64,000 bases of DNA, from the NCBI GenBank assembly GCA_035578155.1, contig JAPWDM010000048.1, positions 656,001 through 720,000 on the forward strand. The letters run 5' to 3'. This DNA is from Brachynemurus nebulosus (taxonomy: Eukaryota; Arthropoda; Insecta; Neuroptera; Myrmeleontidae). Below the pieces are notes generated by a model that was not told the DNA's origin, made no database searches, and saw only the letters and a list, made by a program, of their open reading frames with translations. The translations under genes and the position numbers were made by a program. Shown piece by piece: positions 14,300 through 28,094 of this stretch (its first letter is position 1; the number at the start of each line of letters is the position of its first letter).

Positions 14300-15100
14300 T
14301 TCTCGAACAGAACATTCTAAAACTTTTGTTAAATATCTTTATTTAGCTTTTATTTCAATAATTCTTCTAATAGGGATATTGGTTTTTCGACATCTTTATT
14401 AATTTTCGAATAGAAACTTTTGTCAAATCTTTTCACCTGTGTTCAATCTGTTTTTCGATGACTAAAAAAATGGTGAAGTAAATTTTTCGTAATCTTTGCT
14501 GATTTCCAGATAGAACATTCTCGAACTTTCATTAGATTTCGCTACATGGATCCTTTTTAACTAACTAATTCGATGGTGAAATCAAGTTTTGGTTATCTTA
14601 TCTGATTTTCACATAGAATATTCTAAAACTTTTACCGAATTTCATTTTTTGGTCACTTTTTTGATGAACAATCTGATGGTGATGCCAAATTTTCAATAAT
14701 TTTTCTGATTTCCAAAAAGAATATTCTAGAACTATTGACGAATTCTGGTATTTGGACACTTTTTTGATGCCCAAACCGATGGTGAAGTTGGTTTTTGGAT
14801 ATATTTTCTATTTTCAAAATAGAATATTCTCGAACTTTTGTCGGATTCCGTTAATTGATCGCTTTTCGATGAAAAATTTGGTGGTGAAATCAGATAGTCG
14901 ATATTTTTTCTAATTTCCAAAAAGAATATTCTAGAACTTATTCTAAATATCGGTACTTGGTTACTTTTTCGTTGGTCAATCCATTGATTAAGGATTTTCT
15001 ATATCTTTTCTGATTATTGAAAAAATATTCTAGAACTTTTGCCAGATTTCGCTATTCAAGCATCTTTTCGATGACCAACCCAGTGGTGAAATCGAATTAT
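14300..15100. repeat. 103 bp minisatellite with HSE-like motif per unit
   Basis: About eight degenerate tandem units. The shared core is the GAAnnTTCnnGAAnnTT pattern at 14310, 14513, 14616, 14719, 14822, 14924 and 15021, spaced 98-103 bp; the unit near 14411 has a decayed core. The best copy (14513-14530) reads GAACATTCTCGAACTTTC, four alternating heat-shock pentamers. 'gatggtgaa' and 'tctgattt' are also conserved between units. Confidence 0.82.
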
Positions 15101-15576
15101 GTAATAGTTTTAATTTATCTGTATCTTTGTACAAGAAATATTTCCTCATAAAAATTTACAAGACACGCTCCTCTCATATATGTTTTTTCAACAATTCAAT
15201 TTTTTGACAGGATGATTTATAGCTTCAGTGTATGAAAAAAAAAATTTTTCTTGAGATGGTTGTTTATATAATTCACATGCAGTTGATCAAATTAAACTGT
15301 GTTCGTTCGTCGCGCGAGTGATGTTACAAACTTAAATTGAGCAACTATGTTGTTCATATGAAATTTTATTGTTTTCAAAACAAAATATATATGTAGAGTA
15401 CCTGTTTAGTTCGTGGCACACAAACTATGGAGCGCATTTAGAAAAAAATTATAAATGCATTTATGAAAAGTAGATAAATTATGTGCCGCTTCTAACGAAT
15501 GGTGATACGTTTTTCTGGTAATTTTTGACAGGATAGTTTATGAGCTGCACTATAAGTCCGGGCAATACTTATGAGT

Positions 15577-16215
15577 TTGAAATGAAATGTTTAAAACGTC
15601 CAAAACCCTACAATTGTCTATAATTCTATATAATTATGCATATATAAACATATCCATGATTTGATTATTTAATAGTATCACTGTATCAGGTAGTAGGCAT
15701 ACATGCATATAATGCTTGTGAATGTGTTGTTGGGACCGTTGGGACATTATGAAGTGGTGATAAATTAAAATTTAATAGCTTCTTTGACATTCACTCCACA
15801 ATATGTATCTGTACGTATTTACTTTTTGTTCAGTACTTAAACATTAGCAAAGATTATTCTTAAAATGGTCTCATTCGGAACATACAAACGTATTTTCTTA
15901 TTAATAATAATTGTTATCAATTTATTATATGTATTTATTGTGTACAGTTGTTATTTTAAATAGAAAAAGTTAATTATTTAATGTATGTAGTTAAGTTATG
16001 TACTTATTTTATATAAGTATATAACTAAATAAACTGTATTTTTAATATGACAGGAGTTATTAAGAAAAGAAAACATTTAACGTGAGAAAATAAACTAGAA
16101 ATATTTGGAGAACTGGGCATCGCAGCATGTCTTAGCTTTTGGTTACGGTGTATCAGTGACCTAGTAAATATATGTATATGCATATACATAGACATTTAGT
16201 TCATCCTGTATGTTA
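15577..16215. other. AT-rich intergenic DNA, nothing recognised
   Basis: No gene or clear repeat boundaries seen. Confidence 0.4.
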
Positions 16216-16262
16216 CGCTTAAAATAGGGAAAGTGACTTGTTTACTATTCCCTATTTTGAGC
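16216..16262. repeat. Short perfect-stem hairpin beside (TA)n
   Basis: CGCTTAAAATAGGGAA pairs with TTCCCTATTTTGAGCG (one G-T) around a 15-16 nt loop. A small foldback directly left of the largest (TA)n tract. Confidence 0.85.
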
Positions 16263-16266
16263 GGAA

Positions 16267-16562
<296 letters not shown>

Positions 16563-17825
16563 TTGTAATAAAAAAATTAAAAATTAAAAAAATTTTAAAA
16601 TTATGAATTGAATCTTTATTTATTTTTAATATTTAGATATATTTAGTGGTATTTATGGTATTTATGTTTTTATTGATTCTGAAATGGTTGATCGTATTTG
16701 GGGTTGTATTATTTCCGAAATTTGGGTTTCGATCAGCAGAGTATCTCCTGGTGTTGCGGAGATAAAAGAGTTCCCAAACACCGCAAGGATCCCCTATTAA
16801 CGATCAATAATCTGGAATTACTTTAATAATGCTGGAGGATGCTAAATCAGAATACGGAAATTTCCGAAATACGAATTTGTTACAATTTAAAGGTGACTCG
16901 AAACAAATTTTGTTACAATGGTTGAAATTATTTAGAATTTCAACAATGAAACTTTTACAAATTTTGGGAAGTTGAATAAATATCTCTTTTATGATTTGAA
17001 AGACAAATGTATCAATTATATATAAAATTTACACAATATGTTTCTTTTTTGTTTAAATGGAATTTGCATCTTAATTACTTCGTGTGGCTATACTTTTCAG
17101 TATGCAGTGTACAATTTTGAAGATATATTGCGCATGCAATTTTGAAAAATATAACCGCACTGATTCCTGAAATTAATTTTAAATTAAGATTCAAATATTA
17201 CAACATATGTAATTTTCCAAATATCGTGCCAAGTGGCAGATTTCAATTAATGTATTTAGAAATTTTCATTTAATTAATTTGTCTTTTAAAAAATCATGAC
17301 TAGAATGGTATATGTACATTTTTTTTAATTTTTATTTATTTATTTTTTTTTATATAAATAAATATTATCGAAAATGAAACGAAGTTTGCAAGAAATTTAC
17401 GTTAGAAATTAAATTTCATAAATTTACGATGTGATTTAAAAGATTTGAACAGATATCGGAACAATTTGTGAAAGGTAACACGTGTTTAAATTTTTTAAAA
17501 CGGAAAGCAGAAGTGACCTATACCTAATAACACGTTGTAACTAGGTATTACGAAATATATTAGAAACTTACTTAAATTATTATTATCATAAGAAACTTAC
17601 TTAAATTATCATTATTATTATAAATTAAATTAATCATAAATTATTAAACTACCTAAAATTTTTTAGTCATTGACTCATTTAGCGAAATCGCTGGAAATCC
17701 TTTTTTGAGGTCCAGATGAATGCTTGAGCTCAGGACGACGTGATATATCAAAATAATTTTCCTACGTACTACATATTTAATAAATTTTTTAATAGCTATA
17801 TTTTTAGAAATATATTTTCGTTTTT
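16563..17825. other. AT-rich intergenic DNA with a short duplication
   Basis: A roughly 33 bp direct duplication ('agaaacttacttaaattat') lies at 17563-17615. Otherwise nothing recognised. Confidence 0.45.
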
Positions 17826-17995
17826 TAATTTAAATAAATTTCCATATATAAGAATTTTCTTAAGTATCATTTGTTTTTTGTTTTTTTTTAAATAAATTTC
17901 CACATATCAGAATTTTTTAGTATCATTTAGTTTTTTTTTCTTTAAATAAATTTACATATATAAGAATTTTTTTAAGTATCATTTTTTTTATCCTA
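17826..17995. repeat. Tandem repeat, three units of about 60 bp
   Basis: Three degenerate copies of 'taaataaatttccatatataagaatttt...agtatcattt', separated by T-rich linkers. Confidence 0.8.
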
Positions 17996-18365
17996 CATAT
18001 TACAATCTTAATTAATTTTTCCTAATAACTAATCTTTAAAAGTTTAGTCACTTCCGTTTTTTCTTAAACGACATATTAATTTTTAAATAAACAAATACGA
18101 CATATCTAATTATTTTTTCCTAACAACTAATCTTTAGAATTTAATAAACGATACAACAAGCTTAATTCTAATAAATACGAAATTATACGAAATATATAAA
18201 TTAGTTTAAGTGTTTTAATTTTAATTAAATAGATTTTCAACGAATACTAAAAATATATGAATTTTAAAATAAAGTATATACTTATCTTAACATTAATGAA
18301 ACATCTTCAACAGTTGCATTATTTAACAATTATAACAATTATACTACAGTACAACACTAAAAATC

Positions 18366-18371
<6 letters not shown>

Positions 18372-18448
<77 letters not shown>
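18372..18448. repeat. (TA)n microsatellite
   Basis: Pure AT dinucleotide tract followed by a T run. Confidence 0.97.
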
Positions 18449-18457
<9 letters not shown>

Positions 18458-18850
18458 TTTTGATGTTAATGCCTAGACGGTCACTTGAAAAGAGACTGTC
18501 TGTCAATGTGTGTGTTTTTTTTCAATTAGTATCAGTTACCTCTTTTTTCAATTATCTGTTATATAATTTGTTTGTTAATTATTTTTTGAAAAATAAAATA
18601 TTTAATTAGACAACTATATATCCTCTTTTTTCTAAGAGCCAAACCAGTTTCAGATTTCTATAAAACCTATAAACAATTTTGGCATTTCAATTTAATATTG
18701 ATGATACTAGATGTCGCTATAGTACATATTCGATTCTTTATTGAAATTCAATATTTTACTAATTTAGTATTTTGTATCGATTTCCAAATGAAAATAGGAT
18801 AAGATATAAAAACTGACGTGTGTGACGAAATGTGACGAATTGATCTCGTC

Positions 18851-18853
<3 letters not shown>

Positions 18854-18923
<70 letters not shown>
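18854..18923. repeat. (TA)n microsatellite
   Basis: Pure AT dinucleotide tract. Confidence 0.97.
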
Positions 18924-18927
<4 letters not shown>

Positions 18928-19144
18928 ACATTCTTGAACGTATTTTAAAGAAAATTTTAATTTATAATTATTTTTTTTTTAAATTTATTTTTTTGTCATT
19001 TACGTAATACAATTGCATATTGAACATTGTGTAATTGGAACATGCTGTATGCGTTTGAATTCCTCTGCGAGCTTATTCACGTTTGAATACAATTTTTTTG
19101 GTTGGTATCTGTGAATTGACAGTTGTTAGGCGGTAAAATTTTGC

Positions 19145-19222
19145 TATAAAAGCTGGAGTGGACCGTGCGTTCATTCTTTTGAAATTTCATAATTTACTGG
19201 TTTAGTTCAATTTCTGTACAGG
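19145..19222 (+). promoter_or_regulatory. Possible TATA/Inr promoter with short untranslated exon
   Basis: TATAAAAG at 19145-19152 stands 28 bp before a TTCATTC initiator-like site (A at 19173). About 48 nt further on, ACAG|GTAATA at about 19220 looks like a splice donor, and 'tacctacag' near 19375 could be an acceptor. The local sequence is less AT-rich than its surroundings. No downstream coding exon was found. It may be a genuine 5' exon of an unseen gene, a retroelement LTR, or chance. Confidence 0.3.
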
Positions 19223-20444
19223 TAATAATTTTTTTTTTATTTCTATTGTTGCTGCAAGTGCCTCGTGGTTCTGTAATTTTGTTCAAATGAACATTGTTGT
19301 TGCATAACCTACGAAAAGCACTTTTATTTACCAATTAATTGAATATTTAAAATTGTAAATTTCTTGTACCTACAGGTTTCCCTTTTATTCATTTCTATAT
19401 ACTAATTCTGTTTAAAAGTTAATTTACTGCTTTTATTGATGATCCTATATAAAACAAGAAAATTGGACACTGGTTTATGCAAATGAGTGGTTGTTTTTGG
19501 TACGAATTCACCTTATTTGGACTGCCGTAACGTTTTGGGCAGGTTCGCTCTGCACTATCCTTGGAATTGTGTCAACCTAATTCATGATTATACGCTTGGT
19601 GCATGTTTGCTTTGTATTGCATCGAATTATCACCGGAAGCATTTGAGTTAAGTAGCTTTAACCTACAATTTCACCACGTGGAGCTAACTCGTAGAAATTT
19701 TATTAGTGTTTGTTGAACTCAGTGAATATTCAACTAATTTTCGCTTTTACTAATTCAAAAATTCAATGCAGTAGTAATTTATCTTTTTTTTAAATTCAAA
19801 TGTACTATCGTAGTAAAATTTTACCTTATACCTGTAACTACTTGGATGTATTAATTTAATTAATTTAGTTAATATTTTGACTTATTGGCAGTAATCTTCC
19901 ATTACATTCTTTATTTATCTATATCTAACTTCTCTTATTTCTTATCTTTGTATGAAAGATTCCTGTCAATTACTATTTATTAATCTTTAGAAGCTTAATC
20001 TCCTTTTGTGCTAGTTGATAAATGTACGTTGCTTATCTTTTTTATGTAATTTATCTTAAATTTATCAGCTAACATATTGGGATATTTGTGCTTATTCATT
20101 TATTGTTTTTTTTGTATTTCGCTTTATCTTTTCCTCTTGTAAATTTTACGCTCTATATATACCTCTTTTGTAAAAATTTTTTTTTTGCTTATGTAATATT
20201 GTCTGAAAATCATCTTCTACCGACCTTGAGATAATAATTAAAATTTTATTTTTACAATTGTTCAAATTTAGCCGAGCATGACATCTTGAATAAGAGAAAA
20301 ACGATCTCTTTGTTCAGTAAATTCAAATTGTAAAAACATTTCTAAAATAATTGTTGAATAAATTGTGTTAACTAAATTTTATATATCTATTAATTTGGCA
20401 GTTTTCCTAATATTCTATTTCAGGTAAATAATTTTTATTAATTA
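19223..20444. other. Intergenic DNA, no gene recognised
   Basis: The section 19480-19700 has more mixed base composition but no open frame of note. Confidence 0.35.
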
Positions 20445-21401
20445 CACTGAGAAAAAAATACAGTAATTTTTACTGAAATTTCTGGTAAAAAATTACTGAG
20501 CTCTCTGGTAATGCGGACATAAGTGACAGGCTAAGCAAAAAATACGATAATTTATAGTAAAAATTTTAAATTATCCTATAGCGCAGTAAAAATTACCGTA
20601 TTATTTATAAATAAGGCTTTTTTTTTATTTATTAATAAATAATTGAATTAAAATAGTTTAAAAGGATATTGATAGAAGGGTAAGCATTAAAATCAAATTA
20701 TTAATATAGAAAAAATTTTTTGTGGTTTTTTATTATTTGTGGAAAAAAATATATAAATTCTTTATTTAACATATTACATGATAAAACAATAGGCACATTA
20801 CAATAATTTGTATAAAAACATATTTCAATTAACATATCAAAACTAAACAAAAATTCATGAAACACAACAATTTTTTGTTTTAAAAATTTATTATAAAAAA
20901 AATAACACTATATAAACATCCAGTCACCTTGGCTATTGAACATTTGAACAACTAAACGAACAAACTGGGGAGTCCTGGTTACTTGCTGTCTGAAGTCGTG
21001 TTGGCCGTGTTAGACAATGCTCGGTGCTATTGCGCATGCTTGTTTTGCTTGCGCATGCTTGTTATTCTCAGTTTATGTGATGCTTGGCTATGCAGTGGTG
21101 TGTGACAAATAACAAATGCACAACGACTCAGTAAAAATTATTCATATGTCCAGATAATTTTACAAAAAATTAAGTAAATTTTCCCGGTGTCCACATGAAA
21201 TTTTACTAGCCCATCGAATTTTACGCAGCTGTATAGGAAAAATTCTTAAGGTGTACAGGAAAAATTTTCAAATGAATCGTAAAAAATAATGTTTGAAACG
21301 CATTTTTTATATTTTTGCTTAATAATTTCCTACGGACTAGTCACTTAAGACTCGTTTACCGGAGGCAGCTCAGTAATTTTTACTGGAATTTTTTCTCTGT
21401 G
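20445..21401. mobile_element. 957 bp TIR element with TTACTG subterminal repeats (TA target)
   Basis: The left end CACTGAGAAAAAAATACAGT and right end CTCAGTAATTTTTACTGG...TTTTTTCTCTGTG are inverted repeats with TA outside (20443-20444, 21402-21403). Copies of 'cagtaatttttactg' and related strings cluster at both ends. No transposase. The termini resemble those of the elements starting at 25155 and 41342, so they may be one superfamily that I cannot name. Confidence 0.75.
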
Positions 21402-21405
21402 TACC

Positions 21406-21409
<4 letters not shown>

Positions 21410-21480
<71 letters not shown>

Positions 21481-21494
21481 ATATATATATATAT

Positions 21495-21569
<75 letters not shown>
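21410..21569. repeat. (TA)n microsatellite, about 160 bp
   Basis: AT dinucleotide tract with two interruptions (TATATC and TAGATA), starting right of the TIR element end. Confidence 0.97.
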
Positions 21570-21571
<2 letters not shown>

Positions 21572-21659
21572 GAAAACAAAGAGACGGATATACGGATGAA
21601 CGGACTGACAGTCGGTAATGCCGTTCTACTGAAAATACATATTTTTATTGTAAAAAGAT

Positions 21660-21880
21660 AAGTGACATGACGTGTAACATGAGTGACCGGTCACTCACGT
21701 TACACATTTCAATTTCTTATATAAAATTCAGTTTGAAACATAAGGTCGTATAAAAACGGGTTCAAGCATCACGCACTCATGAAGAAAGAAAGTAATATTA
21801 CAAATTTCAAAATAAACAAGTATATCAACCCTTATACTAAAAAATGTTCCTTTTGGTCGGTCACTCATGTTACAAATTTT
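21660..21880. repeat. Block with GTCACTC motif and an 18 bp palindrome
   Basis: TGAGTGACCGGTCACTCA at 21682-21699 is a perfect 18 bp palindrome. 'ggtcactcatgttaca' follows near 21860. The same motif occurs at 11550-11790. Confidence 0.6.
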
Positions 21881-22026
21881 TAAGGCTATCTTTGTTGTCG
21901 ATTTTAGCGAATTTCGAAAACTCGAAATTTAGCTATTACAGTAGGTGTCATGACGCAATCTGAGTCCGGGACTATGGCAGAAATCTGTTTTGAGGTCCCT
22001 AGAATACGAAAATGATATTCACTAAA

Positions 22027-22029
<3 letters not shown>

Positions 22030-22108
<79 letters not shown>
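22030..22108. repeat. (TA)n microsatellite in left copy
   Basis: Counterpart of the tract at 40747-40826 and almost the same length (79 against 80 bp). Confidence 0.97.
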
Positions 22109-22114
<6 letters not shown>

Positions 22115-22789
22115 TCCCACGATAACTCTCGAACGAAACGTCTAACGCTTATGAAATTTTGTGTGCGGACTGGATTCTGAACTGGCTTGGCTAAGTTCGT
22201 TAGCCAGACACGTCGGATGCCCAGAAGTAGGTTTTCTGGCCATTTTTTATCATACGTTCCTATCATAAGGCAGTTCAATTTTTACATCGTTGAAAAGGAA
22301 AAAAAAAATTATGAAGAAAATATTCTTATAATTTTCTTTCTATTTTAAGTATTTTTCGAGAAAATGTAAATTTTCACTTTTATTCTTTCTTTGTTAGTTT
22401 AATAAGTAATTTATATTTATATCTCAGTTCTTTATAAAGTATAAAAATATTTCACTTTTTTATTAAAGAATTTTGTGAGAACAAGTGAAAACTATTCACA
22501 TATATGTGATATAACACACATACATGTATAGAGTTTTGTTTCTCATTTATTGCATTATAATTAGCATGGTTCTATCCCATGTTAAAAAATGTAAATTAAA
22601 CAGATTTTCTAAGCTAATGTAATGAAGAATTTTTTTTTTTTTATTGAATTTTTAAGTAAACAAGAAATTGAAGATTATGTTATGATATAAATATTATTCA
22701 ATATAAAACAAAACAAAATATGTACAATGTACATATGTATGTACGGAAAAATATTTTGAATCGATTTTGAAAATTGTTCCACTAATAAT

Positions 22790-24645
<1,856 letters not shown>

Positions 24646-24660
24646 GCGACAGGGGTATTT

Positions 24661-25154
24661 GTAGTGATATTATCGAATGTTCCGGGCGTGCTTCACGTGC
24701 AACAAAGGTGTACACATTTAGTATTAAATGATATCATTTTTTTCTATATATTTGGCAAGAACACGCATATTAAAAAATTATTTGCAATACTTTTCGTGAA
24801 GCGGTACATCAAATACTACAAGCCAGTGAAAATTACACTCTAATTGTCAAAAATGACAACTGTAATTTCGGTGTACATAATTTCGGTGTTGCCAGATAGT
24901 CAATTTTGTTTAGTCTGTGCTCTATTTGACTTACTTTAAATAAACAACATTTGATTTTTTACATTTATGTCGCATTTTCATGGAATAACCCTTAATGTTA
25001 TGTCATATGCATGTTTTTGTGAATTTTTTAGAAAAAAAAGTTTTAAAAATTAATGAAAATGGAAGGAATAATTAATTAACTTACGCACGCGAAACACTTC
25101 CTAATTTCCGCACATTAATAACAATGAGTTACTTTTATGTATTTTATTTTTGTA
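24661..25154. other. Intergenic DNA, nothing recognised
   Basis: Contains a short hairpin ('attgtcaaaaatgacaact') and otherwise no feature. Confidence 0.35.
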
Positions 25155-25537
25155 CACTCTAAGAAAAAAATGTACCGTTTTACTACTATTATAGGAGGCA
25201 ATTAAATGCCTTCTATAATGACAGTAACATTACAAACCGTAATGTACGAAGGTGAAAATTACACCATCATGGTGTAATTATTACTCATTCATATGTGTAG
25301 TTTTACACATGTCGTACGTAAAATTACGGTCCAGGTGTGTAATAGATTACGTTTTATTTGTGTATTAACTACACAACAAGATGTAATTTTACACATTCAG
25401 TTCGCAATAGTGCGCAGTTAAACGTAAAATTACATCATATTAATGTATTTTTAAACCACGCCTGTACACCTGAAAATGTAATTTTACACACTTATATAGT
25501 AATGTTTACACCCAGAAAAGTGTAATATTAATCCAAC

Positions 25538-25588
25538 TGAATCACTCATTCTGATTCAATTCAACTGAATCAGTATGAGTGATTCAAT
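25538..25588. repeat. GATTCA hairpin
   Basis: 'gaatcactcattctgattca' pairs with 'tgaatcagtatgagtgattc' around a short AT centre. Confidence 0.8.
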
Positions 25589-26394
25589 TGTGCTGAAAAA
25601 AATAAACTGATTCAACTTAATTGAAAATAACGAATCAAAAAAGATTATTGATGGTTTTTTTACATAAATATTTATAATAATATGACGTATAGAATAATTT
25701 GGAATTATATACAAAAAGATTCGAGATGTTAAATATTTTGCTTATTATGTCTAAATTTCTATATAAGTGTGTCGTATGATAAAATAATAATTTTTTTGGT
25801 AAATTTTAAAATAAACACTCCAAAAAAGTAAGATTATAAAAGTTTTATTATGAACGTTTACTTGCTTTCATGAACATAGGTAATCTTTATTTTGCAGTGT
25901 AACTGCCAATTAAACTGGTCAAAATTTTGAGATATGACTTTTTTTTACAATGCTTACGTTTTGCAGACACAATTATTTAAGCAATATCTTATAAAAAATT
26001 TAATTGTAATTAGATTACAATGATAATATTAAAAACTTATGGATTAAAATTGTAGTTACATCATATCAAAAATATAGTTTAAGAAAATTAACTAAACAAT
26101 ACTTAAATATAACAAAAACAATATTCTGCTGACTCTTGCCATTCTTAGAACTTCGCAGAAAATGCATGCTGTGCTTTCATAGATGTCTTCGCCAATTCCA
26201 GTTTCTAAACAAATCAGAAAATAAGGGTTACTTAATTTTATAACCATTTTTGATTATTATTTTTTTCTTTTTTTAATAACTATTTCACAGCAATTTAAAA
26301 TTAAGAAAATTTCGCTTTCGCTACAAAATTACTTCTAGGCTATTTTAATGAATGTATAGATATTAGATTTTTGATTAAAAAATTCACCAGCAAA

Positions 26395-26590
26395 GTGACC
26401 CAGCGTGCTTATGGCACTGGCACTTCCGAAATGGTAGACGGAGGGTTTGAATTCCGTAGCCGGTTATATGCTGGCGAAAGTTTTCTGCTATTTCCCATCA
26501 TAATTCCAGATGAATATCGACATTATCCTCAAGAAGATGGTTGCAAACAGACACCTACCAAATCCTTATACCGCTTTTCTTGTCCTCCGC
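26395..26590 (+). mobile_element. tRNA-derived SINE-like segment, copy 1
   Basis: 'ggcactggcacttccgaa' followed by 'gggtttgaattccg' resembles a degraded tRNA-type internal promoter (B box consensus GGTTCGANTCC). A tail 'gctatttcccatcataattc' follows. Copies 2 and 3 occur at about 26875-27075 and 27352-27552. SINE identity is inferred from the B-box-like motif. Confidence 0.45.
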
Positions 26591-26874
26591 CCAATATTCT
26601 GCTGACTCTTGCCATTACTAGAACTTCAGGGAAAATGTAGGCTGCGGTTTCACATATGTATGTCTCCACCAATTCCTTTTTCTAAACAAATCAAAAAATA
26701 AGGATTACTTAATTTTATAACCATTTTTGTTTATTTATTTTATTTATCTTTTTTCAATAAATATTTCACAGCAATTTAAAATTAAGAAAATTTCGTTTTT
26801 GCTACACAATTACTTTTAGGTTATTTTAATGAATGTACAGATATTAGATTTTCGATTAAAAAACTCACCAGCAA

Positions 26875-27075
26875 AGTAACCCGGCGTGCTTAGGCACTGG
26901 CACTGGCACTTCCGAACTGGTAGACTGAGGGTTTGAATTCCGTTACCGGTTATATGCTGGTGAAAGTTTTCTGCTATTTCCCATCGCAATTCCAGGTGAA
27001 TATCGACATCGTCCTTAAAAAGATGGTTGCAAACAAACACCTACCAAATCCTTATACCTCTTTTCCTGTCCTCCG
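26875..27075 (+). mobile_element. tRNA-derived SINE-like segment, copy 2
   Basis: Same A/B-box-like organisation as copy 1, with an extra 'cactgg' repeat. Part of the second direct-repeat unit. Confidence 0.42.
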
Positions 27076-27351
27076 CCCAATATTCTGCTGACTCTTGCAA
27101 TTACTAGAACTTCAGGGAAAATGTATGCTACGGTTTCACAGATGTCTTCACGAATTCCGATTTCTAAACAAATCAGAAAATAAGGGTTACTTAATTTTAT
27201 AACCATTTTTGCTTATTTATTTTTTCTTTTTTCAATAACTATTTCACAGCAATTTAAAATTAAGAAAATTTCGTTTTTGCTACACAATTACTTTTAGGTT
27301 ATTTTAATGAATGTACAGATATTAAAATTTTGATTAAAAAACTCACTAGCA

Positions 27352-27552
27352 AAGTAACCCGGCGTGCTTAGGCACTGGCACTTCCGAACTGGTAGACTGA
27401 GGGTTTGAATTCCGTAACCGGTTATATGCTGGTGAAAGTTTTCAGCTATTTCGCATCGTAATTCCAGATGAATATCAACATCGTCCTTAAGAAGACGGTT
27501 GTAGACGGACACCTGCCAAATCTTTATACCGCTTTTCTTGTTCTCCGCCCAT
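27352..27552 (+). mobile_element. tRNA-derived SINE-like segment, copy 3
   Basis: Same organisation as the other two copies. Ends where the triplication stops. Confidence 0.42.
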
Positions 27553-27663
27553 ATCATCATGAAAAAGTTGAGAAATAATGATGTGAGTGACGTCCGTTAC
27601 ATACCATTGTCTAAAAAACGAACGTTAAATTCCATTATTATTATTACCATTGTTATTATTAAA

Positions 27664-28094
27664 ATTTTTTAAAATTTAGGGGTAAATTTTGCAAAAAGGG
27701 GGTGAAAATTAAACAATATAAAAATTTTTTGACGTAAATTTCAAATCTGTAAACAAAATTTTTATATTGTTTAATTTTCACCCCCTTCTTGCAAAATTAA
27801 CCCCTAAATTTTAACCCCCAGCCACCCCTGTTGACACAATTTGAACAAATTGCATACCAATAGATAGCTCTTTAAAAAGGAGCAATATCGCCAATTTAAA
27901 CTTTTGCTCTATCTCTTACCGTTTTCGAGATATTTAAAAAAAAAATTTTTACCCCAATTTTTGGAGGGCGATTTCACCCCTTCAAACCGTTTTTCCGCCG
28001 ATAAAGAAAAATACGTGTCGCTTATTTTTTAGTGTTCTACAACATATCTAAGTTTCATCAAAATCGATAGGTCCGGCCTCGGGACGTTTACTTG
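27664..28094. mobile_element. Truncated copy of the CAAGTAAAGG foldback
   Basis: The right part matches the right arm of the element at 36534-38181 and ends at the same 'gtttacttg|taag' junction. The left part is only the inner section of the opposite arm ('gggggtgaaaattaaac'), so the outer left arm and loop are deleted. Confidence 0.8.

Larger units (their letters stand above)
12976..15566. mobile_element. 2.6 kb TIR element with a 10 bp flanking repeat (possible MULE-like)
   Basis: Left end 'agagcccggacactg' and right end 'agtccgggcaat' are inverted. The subterminal block 'ataaatcatcctgtcaaaaa' recurs inverted at about 15190-15225 and again near 15515-15545. The 10 bp ACTTATGAGT stands directly outside both ends (12966-12975 and 15567-15576). 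A 9-11 bp duplication is typical of Mutator-like elements, so MULE origin is possible. No transposase was found. The interior holds two tandem arrays listed separately. Confidence 0.62.
26120..27556. repeat. Three direct repeats of about 473-486 bp
   Basis: 'aatattctgctgactcttgc' starts at 26120, 26593 and 27079. Each unit continues through a 'tctaaacaaatc' block, an AT-rich middle and a SINE-like segment. Short minus-strand reading frames recur in the units but have stops at varied places and no domain, so they are treated as non-coding. Confidence 0.9.

Noticed and set aside
19100..19700. Solo LTR of a retrotransposon
   Set aside because: No paired TG...CA ends, primer-binding site or second copy could be found in the window; left only as a possible promoter.
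26816..27560. Recurring minus-strand frames of 63-88 codons in the triplicated unit
   Set aside because: They recur only because the DNA is triplicated, with shifting ends and no recognisable domain; the segment looks like a SINE.
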